A stretch of 64,000 nt of DNA from Athripsodes cinereus (GCA_947579605.1 OX388316.1:15255290-15319289), one strand, 5' to 3'. Shown: positions 32,620-44,637, numbered from the stretch's first letter. Notes: generated by a model from the sequence alone, not told the origin. Translations and numbers: made by a program.

Positions 32620-33765
32620 AATTAAAAAAACACAAGTTCTAATTGTACCACTTTGTTGCTCTACGGGAGTTATTTTATTTGGTATTCTTCTCTGCAACAT
32701 TTTTCTATGGGAACAAAAATTTTTCATGCTGACAGTTGACCCTTTCTGTTTGAGTACGAATGCCCCAATTCTACTAATTTGTTTTCTTCTAGCCTTTTGA
32801 TAATTCCATTTGACCTTTTTTCTGTAAATTTAAAAAAAATATATATAACTAAAAGTTATTTTTGAAAACGAAAGAATAGAAATTAAAATAACAGAATTTG
32901 AAGTATACAAACTTTTGCTATTGTTGTAGGTGACACCAAACCCAGTGCAACAGCTTCACCAATTTGTTAATGTTCTGCAACATTCTGTAAAGTACAAATT
33001 TTAGTTAATCTTCAATAAAAACTCAAATTTGGCTTGTTGATAAAACAATTATTGCAAATTAAACATCTCATACCAACTCATCATGGACTTGACTTTATAA
33101 AGATTCATTATTTGTTGAGCTGTAAATGCTTTTGATCTTAACATATATTATGGCACCACTCGTGTGGACAAATTTGTTAGTGTAGAAATTTAGTCGGATA
33201 AATGTAAGTCCCCAGATTTCTGAACTATCCAGGTGGACGGTGGGTCTCCTTCAATGTATATACTCAATCACAACCTCATTTGTTTCCTCCACAGTCTAAA
33301 AGTACAAAAATGATTTATTAAACCAAATGATAACTAATAAAGTTAGTTCATTAACAAACAAAATCAATGTTAGTCCAATATTACATACCGAATTGATGGT
33401 TGAAGTTTCACTTTCATTTCATCACATGGTTTTTAACATTAAATTCTGTAATCTGTAAAGCAAAAAATATTCATTAAATTAAATAACCTAATTAGTCCAT
33501 CCACAAGCACTCAAGGTTAGAACAATGTTACTCACCAAATGGTTACTTGATGGTCCACTTTCATTCTGTAATTCCACGTTATTTTCCACATTGCGTTTCA
33601 TCTATAAAGTAAAAACATATATCAAAATCATTAATGCTTTAAATCATACAAAAATAATAGTAAATAAGAAAAAATTTCAAAGGTTTACCTTGCATTTCCA
33701 TGACAGGTGATTTTTTCATCCCATAATGCAATATTATGAGGGATCTTGTTTTAAATGTGAGTAAA
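32620..33765 (-). pseudogene. Spliced minus-strand unit with decayed or no coding frame
   Basis: Five exon-like blocks on the minus strand are bounded by good splice signals: donor GTAAAC at 33688; exon 33536-33601 with donor GTGAGT; exon 33389-33452 with donor GTATGT; exon 33074-33295 with donor GTATGA; exon about 32909-32994; and a last exon entering at 32821. Acceptors are TTTACAG, TTTATAG or TTTTAG after pyrimidine-rich tracts. The introns are 87, 83, 93, 79 and 87 bp. The 66-bp exon reads MKRNVENNVELQNESGPSSN, and the following exon looks like a diverged duplicate of it. Joined exons hit stops, so it is a pseudogene or a non-coding RNA. Confidence 0.45.
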
Positions 33766-33779
33766 TGCACGGTCATATT

Positions 33780-34550
33780 TCAACAATTATCCTCAATCCA
33801 CTAAAAAAAACACCGAAATACGAAAACGACTTGACAGAAATTAACACAGAACAAAACACAACGGAGAACCGATAAATGTCATCGAATATTAGCGTTGCCA
33901 TTAGAATAATTAATAATGACCAAAGTATTGTTTTTTTTTTATCAAAATATAACACATTTTACAACCATTTTAGTGTATTCTTTATATTGAATAACAATAA
34001 ATAAGTATTAGGTTATTTGTATAATAACGAAAATACTACAAATAAATAAAACAATATTGTACTGTTGAAATACGTTTCGTCAATCATAATGTATTTTTAT
34101 GCGTGTGGCAATTTTACAAGCCATATGTACTTACCTGACTATTATTTTAAACCAACTAGCGCCATACACGGATGTTTGGGTAACTAAAACTAGTAAAAGA
34201 TTGGTAAAGGCCGAACAAATCATTGTGCAGAAATAGTTATCGGTAAATGCGAAATGATTTAATGTTACGTAATGTTGAATTTGATCTTTATGTCATATTA
34301 TATCAATGGTAAGGCGAGCAAAACAATTTATTGTGAAATATCAATTGAATTTGTAGATGTACCTTTTCTCAGTGTGTATATCTGGATAGGTGAATTTTTC
34401 CCGGCATTAGGCTGTTGAGTTTTTGTGTGATCATGACTGACCATTTGGACACTAACTTGGTCGTATTATGCTGAAAAATGTGGATGGCATTTTCTGCCAC
34501 CGCGTTAAAAAAAAGTAAAGACAGGACTCTGTAGAAATTGTTAAAAGATA
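33780..34550. other. AT-rich non-coding stretch
   Basis: No feature could be supported. Confidence 0.35.
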
Positions 34551-34553
34551 TAG

Positions 34554-34803
34554 CGATGGCATAGCGTACAGATGTGGTAAGTGCAGTTTTCATAGTTTTG
34601 AGATAATCAATGTTGAAAGTTTGAGATGCCATACAATTTAGTACTAACCACACACAGTTTTTGTTAAATATCTCGTTAATGACACAGAGTTACGCAATAA
34701 TATTCCTAAGAAACATACTTCAGATGATACAGATTCACATGCGTATAATAACTCATTTTCGTTAAAAACTGTACTTACCACATCTGTGCGCTATGCCATC
34801 GAT
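34554..34803. mobile_element. Foldback MITE, 38-bp arms
   Basis: The left arm is CGATGGCATAGCGTACAGAT then GTGGTAAGTGCAGTTTT. The right arm ends with the reverse complement, differing at about three positions (34766-34803). About 170 bp of non-coding DNA lies between. GATA occurs just outside both ends but is not adjacent to the left arm, so the target duplication is unresolved. Confidence 0.6.
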
Positions 34804-34809
34804 AGGTAT

Positions 34810-35266
34810 CATTTGGGCTTTGTGAATAAGATTCGTGGATTGCGCGCCGTTTGGCTGCCGCCACGCAAATCAAACCGCTCCTTTAAATAATTTGATTTTA
34901 CGAAAGATATCGGTCCCATAGTGCTGAACTTTCTTGTGCACGCTAACATTTCAAAACCGCATAGTTTTTGCATTTCATCATCTCTTAAACTTCATCAAAA
35001 CTCGAAATAAATTAATATTCATTATTGTTGATATTCATTATTGTCTCTTCAAAACTTTAACAAGTCATCATTTTGTGTTGCATTCCCGCTTCTATTGCCA
35101 AAACACGTGTTAAAAAAATCATCCCCTTCCGGGAATCACTCTATACAAGTGCCAGCGTGTAGTGATCAGAGTATGTCCAGTAGTGTAACAGAGAAGGATA
35201 ACAACACCGACTACTCGCAACAACACAGCGGGTGAAAGAGACAAAAATACTGTTTTGTCTACCACG
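34810..35266 (+). other. Possible 5' flank or leader of the calexcitin-like copy
   Basis: Less AT-rich than its surroundings, especially 35090-35266. It could be the untranslated leader carried along with the pseudogene. No promoter or splice signals are evident. Confidence 0.25.
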
Positions 35267-35558
35267 ATGCCTATCTCAGATCTCCGTAAGAAGAAGCTTC
35301 TCTATGTGTCCAACGTTTTCTTTGATGTCAACCAAAGTAGAACGCTCGAAAAGAAATACTTCGAGTCGGCTATCGAGAAAATCTGCACTCTTCGTGGATG
35401 GCCCCAGAGTCATCCCAAGAACGTAGAGACGAACGACACCATGACCAAGATATGGGATGGCCTGAGGCAGAGAACTGATACCAATAAAGATGGAGAGTCC
35501 TCTGCAGTGGCAGCAGCGTTACATGAACTTCATGTTTGACCTAGAAGATGCTTCCAAC
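35267..35558 (+). pseudogene. Calexcitin / sarcoplasmic calcium-binding protein-like pseudogene
   Basis: The ATG at 35267 opens MPISDLRKKKLLYV, then FFDVNQSRTLEKKYF, ICTLRGWPQSHPKNVET, KIWDGLRQRTDTNKDGE. A frame change after KDGE leads to QWQQRYMNFMFDLEDASN, ending at 35558. These are the landmarks of insect calexcitin-type EF-hand proteins (recalled, not searched). The first loop DVNQSRTLEKKY has lost the glycine at loop position 6 and the acid at 12. The second loop is cut after position 7, where about 17-20 residues of the family are missing. The absence of introns within the copied part and the missing block suggest a retrocopy, perhaps of a transcript lacking one exon. Confidence 0.75.
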
Positions 35559-35565
35559 TTAACTA

Positions 35566-35655
35566 AAAAGCCACGGCGCTCTTGAGATGGTCACGGACCA
35601 TGAAACAGCGCCAAATACAAATCATCTTTTTATTATTATTATTATTATTAAGAAG
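35566..35655 (+). repeat. GCGCC-type repeat (family C) with (TTA)n tail
   Basis: CACGGCGCTCTTGAGATGG, then ACAGCGCCAAATACAAATCA and a TTATTATTATTATTATTATT run. It abuts the calexcitin-like pseudogene within a few bases. Confidence 0.5.
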
Positions 35656-35659
35656 AGAT

Positions 35660-38380
35660 ACCCGAGTTAATTTTGACTCTAAAATTTCGTACGAACTACA
35701 TAAGTACTGGAGTCCTTCGCACGAGAATTTTTAGTATTTATAAGGCACGGAAGGCAATCTTAGTATTTTCCAGTGATAAACCTGCATGTTTATAGTTTGA
35801 CTGCTGGCTACCCCACTAGTGAGATATTCCGTGATGAAATAGACAGATAAAAGTAATAAAATACCTACTATTATACAAGTACTATCCAAGTGATATGTAT
35901 TTTCTTCTCACATTGCAAAATAAATAAAAAACACGGAATTTTTTACTTCTTCGTTTAAAGCCTAACTGGATTTTAATAAGCACCATTTTATTTACATAGA
36001 ACTGCTTATTTTTCCAAAGAAATTTTATAAAGTCTTTACTTATATTTTTATGCAGTGATAAATATTTAGTCCATTTATATGTCAATTTCACTTTTTTCTT
36101 GTCGAGATAGTCGACTAACATGCGCATATAATATGTAATTTGTATGTTCTTTATTTAGATGTTTTACAAAACCTGACCGCATACATTGTTATATATTATG
36201 CTGTGTCCCATACTTGAACAAAACGTGGTTAATCCACAAAATGTCGACAAAAACTATGGAAATATGAGACAATTTTATATCTATTTTGTATTTTGAATAA
36301 ACAAAACCTCTCAGCTTTCTGTACAGGTGAGTGTACACGACACACTTTCATACCAAATTTGTATAGGACTCAAAAAAATGTCGTTTTATTTTGTATAAAG
36401 ATGTTAATAGTGTGTCCACATATTTTATAATGTAGGTATGTCAACTATTACATTATCAAGGGATTTACAATCGATAATCGCTGCATCGTTTCTTTTAAAT
36501 AAGTTGGTGCATCTGTCAGACATATCGCAAGAATGTCTAAAAGTTATTTTTTATGTCACGTAAATGCAGATCTTTTGGATGTTTGATGTACTTATTGAAA
36601 ATGAATTTTTAATGTTATGTACCTACCTACTATTAAATATCTTGTTACAAAAAAATATATACACCCAGTTACTTACCAGTTAATGAAAAACAAATATTTT
36701 TCGAGATAGGTAACAGTAAAATATATGAAATAATACCTAGGCGACGTTTTGACTTCCATTATGATAATTTTTTTTATTTGATTTCTGCTATTAACTTTGA
36801 TCTAATTACTTGCTAACGCACCAACCTATAGAATAAAATAATTTGTTCCTTAAAAAACGTCTAATTCGTCGGTTGTGAACAAATCTCTTGACTCTGTGAG
36901 TATGGCGGTTCGTACCTACATGTTTTCAATCAGATTCATTTGAGGAACCATTCGTTGATAAAAAGTACGCACGTGCACGGATTTGCATCGATACGATTAT
37001 TTCATCAATGAACTATTTATTATTAAAGCATAGACAACCCTCTTTTTATAACCAATGACCACGTACAGAAAACATTTTTTACATTATTACATAGCATACA
37101 ATACTATATTCTTTATAGATATTAATATATACTATAGATTAGGCAGGCATAAGTACGAGCTAGTGGTGTCTGTCGTGGACATAATATGAATGACAGTGTC
37201 CTCATGTCATCTCATTGTATAGAGACTACGTCATCATTGTACAAGATTAAAATCATTTATCCACTTCAACTAAATTGTAAAGTATTTAAGTATTATTAAA
37301 CCTTATGATGATAATATATTCACTGACTCAGTTACCACAAGATAATACAATCATGTCCTATAATAACACGGATTTAGTTTTTGAATACAAGAAATATTAT
37401 TGTATTCTGTTCTTGTTTTCTTCTCATAATGACTTCTTATTATGATTTTTCTTTGTTGTGTTATCTACCTCCAACACATGCTGAATGTTCATCAAATCTT
37501 CGCTCTATAGATATGACTCACAAATAATTTGTCATACATTCCTTTAAAAGCCTTTTGAAGTAGGTACACTTACTTACTTGTATTTGTGTCATGTATTTTG
37601 GTAGATACAAAAAGGTCCGTATACAAACAATTCACTTATAAATATTGCCAGAAAAGATATTGCTATAACTATGAAGAAATAAAATGTTTCCATCAGATCA
37701 AAACAATCAAACATCAATTCTGATAAGATTCTCGTTTTTATCTAATTTGAACCTTTGTGCAAATGCGAAAATATTTAAAAATAAATACCCTACCCAAATA
37801 TTTTTTATATTTCGATAGGTAGGTACTAATTGAGTGCAGTTACCCAAAATAAATAAAAAAAATATCGATATAAAGTTAACAAGATTTTAAACGGTTATTA
37901 TGAAGTGAGAAAACAGCTTAGAAAGCAATAAAAAAGTGTCTAATCCAATTTTGAGTGAATAAAAAAATTGATTGGATCATGGCATGGGTACATGGGTATT
38001 TTGAATAAATAATGCTTTGCACTATGTTTTTCTAGATTGAATATAGAATACAAAGTATAACATGAAAAGATAATTATTATAAAGTTAGTTTAAAACTAAT
38101 CGTTTTCAATAATTCCATTTATTATTATACGGCTCATTTAATATTAGACAAATCGGTGTCTAATCACAATAATCACACAGGACAGACTTCTGAATCATGA
38201 ATATGATTACTTTTACATATTTTAATTTATTTTCGATATACTATGAAAGACGTTGGCAACCATTTGTGTTTTCGTTGATACCGTTCGTAATAAAATAAAA
38301 TAGTTGTATTACAACAATCAAGCACCGTAAACCTTCAAATTTCGGTCTCATAACGAGAGGTAAAAATAATATTTTGCCAT
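35660..38380. other. Long AT-rich stretch
   Basis: A short reversed family B core (CTACCCCACTAGTGAGATAT) lies near 35805-35850. Nothing else could be supported. Confidence 0.4.
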
Positions 38381-38387
38381 CCTAAAA

Positions 38388-38580
38388 CTGATCATAAAAG
38401 GGAAGATTGAGGGCTGTAGAAAGGTTAAAAGAAAGCAGTTTTCTTGGCTTCGGGACATCTGAGAGTGGACCGAGGTGAGAGGTGTGGAGGAGCTGTTTCG
38501 TGCTGTCTAGGGCAAACAAAGTTTCTCCCAGGTGATCGTCAACGCCGGAGATGCCCTACAAGACACATAAAGAAGAAGAT
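38388..38580 (+). pseudogene. LINE C-terminal fragment (family H)
   Basis: Reads KGKIEGCRKVKRKQFSWLRD, stop, EWTEVRGVEELFRAV, stop, with a final AAGAAGAAGAT tail. The K-I-E-G-x-R-x-x-G-R-K-x-x-S-W-L-R pattern is a common LINE C-terminus. Two stops show decay. Confidence 0.6.
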
Positions 38581-38589
38581 GACACAGAG

Positions 38590-39854
38590 ATAATAACTAG
38601 TCTCTCTGGTTTCAACTCTGTGGATTGGTTTGCAGCAAAGTCTTCCATCTTTCTTTCCATTGCCTTCTATACTGTGCAGCCGTCTTCAGCTATTCATATG
38701 ATCCGCAGCTCGTATACTCGCATAGATCAACGAGGTATTCTTGGCTATGATTTGTCCCCTCAGCTTTCCTTAATAAATGAAAATTGATCAAAATTGCAGA
38801 TAATATTTTTTATCATTAATTCATTTACAATAAGTTCATACATTTTTACATGAGAAAACTTACAACAACAAAAAAACCGACAATAATCTATCCGCAAACC
38901 ATCGGTTTATGTCAGATCAATGAAATTGATCAGCTTATAGTACCTAATTTAAATGTAATATTATTATGAATATATAATGAATTCGGGTGTTGTTTTTAAG
39001 TGGTTCTTGTGATGTTTTATTCAAGATAGAATAAGTTTGTACTGAGTAATAATATTTTGACACATGTTTAATATAACAGCGACTCACTTTACACGACGAC
39101 CAAATCTAATCTGTACAAGGAAGATGGATCGGTGCTTAAAGACATATTAAACTAAGTACATTTTGTAGACGTTAAAGTATTATTATTCTTACTTACTCTT
39201 CGTGTAATAAATGTACTTACCTACCTATTATTATTGAGGAAATGTATGGGAGAAAGAGATATACGTGGCTAAGAGAAATGGCAGTAATAAACGTAGACGG
39301 CTATGAATCACATCTTGGATGCAAGGGCGTAATCAGGGTGTATTTTAAAGGGCATTCATTTAAAAAAAGAATGTTCAAATTTTATAAGATTGGTGAAATT
39401 TTTCATGCTCTGAATTTTCGCAGTTTGGTATACGAATTAAAGTTTTAAATTTTAAAAACGTGTCTACTTGACCTCTGAAAGTGGGGAGGGGGGAACAGCT
39501 TCCCACTTTGATTCAATTTTCCATAATTTTCCATACTTTAAAGCTAATTATGTCTACTTTTCTACTATTTTGCAATTCCAGGGCTACCTTGCTGTGCCCT
39601 CCGCTCACTGGGTACACCCATGCTTGGATGTGTGTACACCTTTTTATAGCCATACGTTATTATTTTTATATATTAGGTATCATCATACGTACCTAATTAT
39701 CTTCTACATAATAAAATTTTGCACTTTTATAAAAAGTGTTTAAGCAGTAGGTATACTGAACTACTCCATGAATCCTGTCGGAAAGTGACTGCCGTTTTTT
39801 CGAAGATTAAAAAGTAACAGAATTCAACGTCAAAAACAAAATGCTGGGAAATTT
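38590..39854. other. AT-rich non-coding stretch
   Basis: No feature could be supported. Open frames at 39242-39448 and 39468-39743 resemble nothing known. Confidence 0.35.
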
Positions 39855-40535
39855 TAGTTAATAATAATAATAATAATAACAGCTTTATTGATATAAATAA
39901 ATTCAATTTTAACATATTCATTATATGATTCACCTAACTAGGCTACAGCCCGTACTAAGGTAGATCAATTTATGTGTGGTCAAAGAACATTGCTCTTAGT
40001 TAAAGTAACGTTAACTAAAAAACTTAATTAATTAACATAAAATAAAGAAAAAACTAAATAAAAAGACAGAACAATAATATGCACATTATATACATTTACA
40101 CCCATGCACACACATGTACTACAGACACACACACACACACACACACACACCCGCACCCACACACGCCCACACCCACCCACACGATGAGTGTTAAACATTT
40201 ATAAACGCGTATAACCATATAAACATACACAACACATATACAAACCCAAGGGCACTGTATGAGAGACGCTCGAAGAGGCTAAGCCGGTATGTAGTTAAGT
40301 ATACGTTCTGTCTCGCCGCGTCCAATTTTAAGCAACCAGTCCGTAATGAGTCTTTTAGGTAAGGAGTTGTTTGTCATTTGTCGTTTAGTCAGTACATTGT
40401 CCTGTATTTTGTTAAGGAGTCTTGGTGCCTGAAAAGTAAAATGTCTTTGTGCAAATTTGGTCCTCGTTTTTGGTACTTTGTAAAATTGTTTATTTCTGCA
40501 TCTTGCAGTTAAATCATTTCGATTTATTTAAAAGA
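39855..40535 (-). pseudogene. CR1/Jockey-like LINE 3' end with 3' UTR and (TTA)n tail
   Basis: The minus strand encodes NRNDLTARCRNKQFYKVPK and RTKFAQRHFTFQAPRLLNKI through to LLKIGRGETERILNYIPA and a TAG at 40279-40281. About 400 bp of 3' UTR follows, ending in AATAA-type repeats at 39857-39878. Upstream parts are lost. The UTR contains the (AC)n tract. Confidence 0.7.
40125..40192 (+). repeat. (AC)n microsatellite
   Basis: About 13 perfect AC units (40125-40150) followed by imperfect CCCAC / CACACGCC repeats to 40192, within the LINE 3' UTR. Confidence 0.9.
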
Positions 40536-40585
40536 AAATATTAAGAGTAAAAAGGTTTTGAGAATAAAATTATTTAGTTGCATAG

Positions 40586-40593
40586 GTACATAT
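40586..40593. other. hAT target-site duplication, left (GTACATAT)
   Basis: Exact 8-bp match to 44649-44656. It fits the nTnnnnAn preference of hAT transposases. Confidence 0.85.
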
Positions 40594-40622
40594 TAGTGAT
40601 GTAACGAATGTCTGATTTTGGA

Positions 40623-40694
40623 TATTCGCGAATGCGAATGCGAATGCGAATATTTCATGCCGACATTCGCGAATGCGAATGCGAATGCGAATAT
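40623..40694 (+). repeat. Left subterminal GCGAAT array
   Basis: Two blocks, each ATTCGC followed by GAATGCGAATGCGAATGCGA, separated by ATTTCATGCCGAC. Repeated subterminal motifs are often transposase binding sites in hAT elements; that role is inferred here. Confidence 0.8.
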
Positions 40695-41233
40695 TGACTT
40701 GAAAATGGTATAGGAATTTGAAATATTCCAAAACTCCTCGGTTTTCTTAAAGAATATTTTCTTGCAGTACCTTTTTCCACAATGTACCGGGTAAGTATCC
40801 GGTACTTTCACCGAACTACTGATTTGTTTCTTCATTTACATGGTACACAACAGGTGAAAGACATATAAATATAAACATGTAAGCGACAAAAACATTCCAA
40901 TAGTCTTACATCGAAACAGTGCATACTTCAGCAATAACACACAAAACAATTATAGAAAATCTTACACATAATATAGGTATTAATTCACAATACATCCAAT
41001 CACCCATTCCTATTACAAATCGCTGCTCACCCAATTTCGCACACATACCTAATACATTCATTCGCACAAACACATTCACACTTCACTAATGTATGCAATA
41101 ACAATACAAAAAAACTCTTAAAAAAGAAAAATCAAAAATTTAAAAATTAAAAAAACAGTCTAAAAATTAATACTATCCCAAACACTTCACATTTTATCAA
41201 ACATATACATTTTTTTTTAATATTTATTTCATC

Positions 41234-42480
41234 TTATTCTACCCTCAACTCTCCTTTCTCACAAACCTGACGTAATTGGCACTTTAAAATTCTATAAACA
41301 GGGTTTCTTGAGTCTGCAATCGTTTTTGTTTTTTTTTAATGTAGAACGAAAAACAAGATCTTGTTAAAGGAAGCATTCTTAAGTTAATCCTATCTAAAAT
41401 ATTAGGCACATCGTATTCGGACAAGCATATTTTTCTCAGGTTTCATGCATCCAGCAAAACTCTTCACAATTCCAATTTAGGCAAATCTTTAATAAATACA
41501 GGATAATGCAATCTCTTCCTAACCAAACGAATGAATTTAGACTGAGTTCTCTCAACTTGATCGACATATTTTTTAAAATGTGGATTCCATACAGAGGAAC
41601 AGTCCTCCAGCTTGGAGCGAAACAACGATAAGTACAAGTACAAATACGATTCATATAACCTAAATGACTTTGTAGATCTCAGAATAAATCCCAGTATTTT
41701 ATTGCTCTCTTCGATAATTTTGTTCACGTGATCATCAAAGTGAAGCTCAGAGTCAAACACCACACCTAAATCTCTAATCTTATTTACTTCTTTTAAATCA
41801 TGATTATGGATATTGTAAATTTATCGAATTTTGTTTCTATTTTTGGTAAAAGAGATCAGATTACACTTCTCCAGATTCAAGTGCAAGTTATTTCTTTTAC
41901 AGTACTCGTGTAGTCTTTCCAAGTCCTCGTTAAGCATTTCATAGTCAAACAATAATTGAATTTGACAGTATATTTTTAAATCGTCCGCAAATAATAGAAG
42001 TGGTGGTCTGTAAAACTGAGTGGTCAAAGCACTTTTTTATGTTGTTTATGAATATCGTGAAAAGTAAAGGACCCAAAGAAGACCCCTGAGGGACACCAGA
42101 TGTAACACTGACACTGCCAGATGAGTAACCGTTAAGTTTAACTGTCATCAATCTATCAGAAATATATGAGTCAATCCACCTAAGTTGAAAAAAGTCGATG
42201 TTCTACTTTATCAAATGCCTTTTGAAAGCCGATATAAATGGCATCCAACTGTATACGATTGTCCATAGCTGAGAAAAAAAATCAGCTTTGTTACTGTCGA
42301 TCTTCCACTCATGAATCTATGCTGCTCTACAAGAAGATACGGCTTCAGGAAAAAAGTAATTTGTTCACGAACCATACCCTCAAATATTTTTGAAATAGGT
42401 GATAGAATTAAAATTGGTCTGTAGTTACGAACGTCCGATTTGCTGCCAGATTTATGCAAAGGAATAATACTAGCCATCTT
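41234..42480 (-). pseudogene. CR1/Jockey-like LINE, reverse transcriptase part
   Basis: From 42477 leftwards in several frames: IIPLHKSGSKSDVRNYRPI, SGRSTVTKL, SGVPQGSSLGPLLFTIFINN, the FADD box in LLFADDLKIY, NLEKCNLISF, FDSELHFDDHV, CSSVWNPHF, then a C-terminus ILKCQLRQVCEKGELRVE with TAA at 41234-41236. These are the ordered motifs of a non-LTR reverse transcriptase and its thumb/C-terminal region. At least three frameshifts make it inactive. Confidence 0.85.
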
Positions 42481-42489
42481 CCATTTGCA

Positions 42490-42870
42490 TGGAAAGCATC
42501 CTTCTTGTAAACTCCTAATTTATTTATCGTGTCAAAACCCAGAGAAAAAACCCATCAAACTGATTTCTGTACTGTACTGTACTGCGCAAAACGCGCAGCA
42601 GGTGGAGATGCGTCAAAAATATCCTCCATAGTGCAAGTGACAGGGCACAATGGACACTCCAACAAGTGTGGCATAGTCTGTGCTGCACCACAGTCACACG
42701 CTCCGGATTCGTCCTGTAGGAAGCCCAATCGTTCTCTATTGTCGCGGCAGTTTCCTACACCAGATCTCAGTCGATTTAGGGTTTTCCATGTCCCATAGTC
42801 TAGATTGCCTCCTGCACCAAGGTGTTCTAATAAATGTCAGATACAATGGTTTGGTTAAATGACTTACACA
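42490..42870 (-). pseudogene. 3' end of a second LINE inserted in the first
   Basis: The minus strand reads TWKTLNRLRSGVGNCRDNRE, RLGFLQDESGACDCGAAQTM, PHLLECPLCPVTCTMEDIF, then a stop after VQKSV and a short 3' end. The C-x-C-G...H-L-L-x-C cluster is the zinc-binding C-terminus seen in many Jockey-type LINEs. It separates the linker (ending near 42880) from the reverse transcriptase (starting near 42477) of the surrounding LINE. Confidence 0.75.
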
Positions 42871-42875
42871 TCTCT

Positions 42876-44315
42876 TTAATATATTGGTGCTAGACCATCA
42901 GGGCCAACTCCTTTTGTCTCATCTATACCTAATAAACGTTTATGAATATCACATTTCAAGATATTAACCATGGATAAACATGAGTTAGTTAAAATATTTT
43001 CCAATTCTTTAGTATTAGAATCATGCAAATTATTCAGTGAAAATACAGAACCAAAAAACGTCGAAAACAAGTTTGCAATTCCCTCTGGATCGCTCGAAGT
43101 CTGGTCACCGTCACCCATTACCCTTGGATAGCCACTAGATTCTTTAAAGGAATTCACGAATGAAAAGAAAGACTTGACATTGCCCTTAAGTGACTTCTCA
43201 GTGTTATTAATAAAAGACCTATAATCGTGATTCTGCGACAACTTCAACTGAGCTCTTAGTTGAAAAAATAAATTGTAGTCAGAATCATTACGGTTCATCT
43301 TCAACTTACGCCAAGCCTTAGACTTCTCTTAAACAATAACAGAATTCTATTAGAGAACCATTTGGGAAAACTATTAGGTGACACCCTCTTCATATGTAGG
43401 TGTATGCTTCTCAATTATTGGCAAAACATAACCATAAAAAGATTCAATCATCTTATTCACCGGTCCGTTTCCCAAAACACTGACCCAATCAACACTTTGT
43501 AGTTCAAAATTTATTTCCGAAAAGTTTGACTTAAAGTATATTAATTTCTGGATCATATTTTGAGACAAATCCTCAGCAATTTCAAACTCATAATCTATCA
43601 ACAGTGAAGGATAGTGTGAATCCTTACCAACCAGTGGAGAGTCACATCTGGTAACAGAACACGGAATAGTTGAAAGAACTAAATCCAAGATAACTTGATT
43701 GCTGTTATAAACTCCGTTAAACTGAAACATATTGAGAAAAGATATAGATTCTATCAAATACTGCGCAACAGGACACGAACAAGAATACGGAACAAAGATT
43801 GAATCAACATCGGGGTCTTTTTTCCATTGGATTGTTGGGATATTGGAATCTCCAATAAGACAAATATCCGTTTTGCCGTAATAGCTGATTAAACGTTCAG
43901 ATATACTTTAAAAAAAGATGTTTTAAGTATCTAAGGATGTGGAAGGCGGTATATACATATACTACACCCAGTAGCGGTGAGCATTTTTTCATGCGTTACC
44001 GATGAAAAACGAATACTGGTAAAAAAAACTTTCACCAGTATCATCCCAAACAAGAGTGGATGAATATCCTAGTGTCCGATCCACAGCAATTAAGACCCCA
44101 CCTCCATCCCTTTTACCACTCAACATGAAATCCCTATCCTTGCGGTAAACTGTATATTCGTTTTGAAAAAGTTCGCTGTCAAATATCCCACAATTTAGCC
44201 AAGCTTCCGTCAGAACAATTATATCATAACTATTTGCAAATAAGTTTGCTCTAAACTCCTCGATCTTAGTCTTCAAGCCCCGAAAATTCTGAGAGAATAC
44301 TTTAGTGTGGTTCAC
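42876..44315 (-). pseudogene. CR1/Jockey-like LINE, endonuclease and linker
   Basis: From 44315: TKVFSQNFRGLKTKIEEF, DIIVLTEAWLNCGIFDSEL and RDGGGVLIAVDR mark the start of an AP-type endonuclease (Q-N and T-E-A-W motifs). After frame breaks 43757-43374 gives NQVILDLVLST and a DSHYPSLLIDYEF segment equivalent to the D-H endonuclease end. 43304-42876 is the linker with SFFSFVNSFKES and ETKGVGPDGL. It is decayed but in the right order with the reverse transcriptase downstream. Confidence 0.82.
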
Positions 44316-44561
44316 CTTGTAGTATGATATAAATATTCCTTAAATAGAATATAAAATTATTGTAGGGCCCTATACTCATAGCAGTTGTAATACTTAAAAC
44401 AAACATATAAATTAAATCTCCACAAATGCATATTTCTCCTAATAATAATAACATCATCAAGCAAACGAATACAGGAAACAATACAACAAATGTGGCCAAC
44501 ACGGAACAGACCAGATACTTTATTACTAAAATAATATTCGCAAAACATTCGCATATTTTTT

Positions 44562-44637
44562 TGCGAATGCGAATGCGAATGCGAATACTTTGAAATATGC
44601 GAATATTCGCGAATGCGAATGCGAATGCGAATATTCG
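44562..44637 (-). repeat. Right subterminal GCGAAT array
   Basis: TTGCGAATGCGAATGCGAAT at 44570 and ATTCGCGAATGCGAATGCGA at 44604, each continuing for one more hexamer. Together with the left array they allow pairing of the two ends. Confidence 0.8.

Noticed and set aside
40593..40835. 80-codon minus-strand frame at the hAT end as a transposase start
   Set aside because: No zinc finger or hAT dimerisation motif; part of it is simply the translated GCGAAT arrays.
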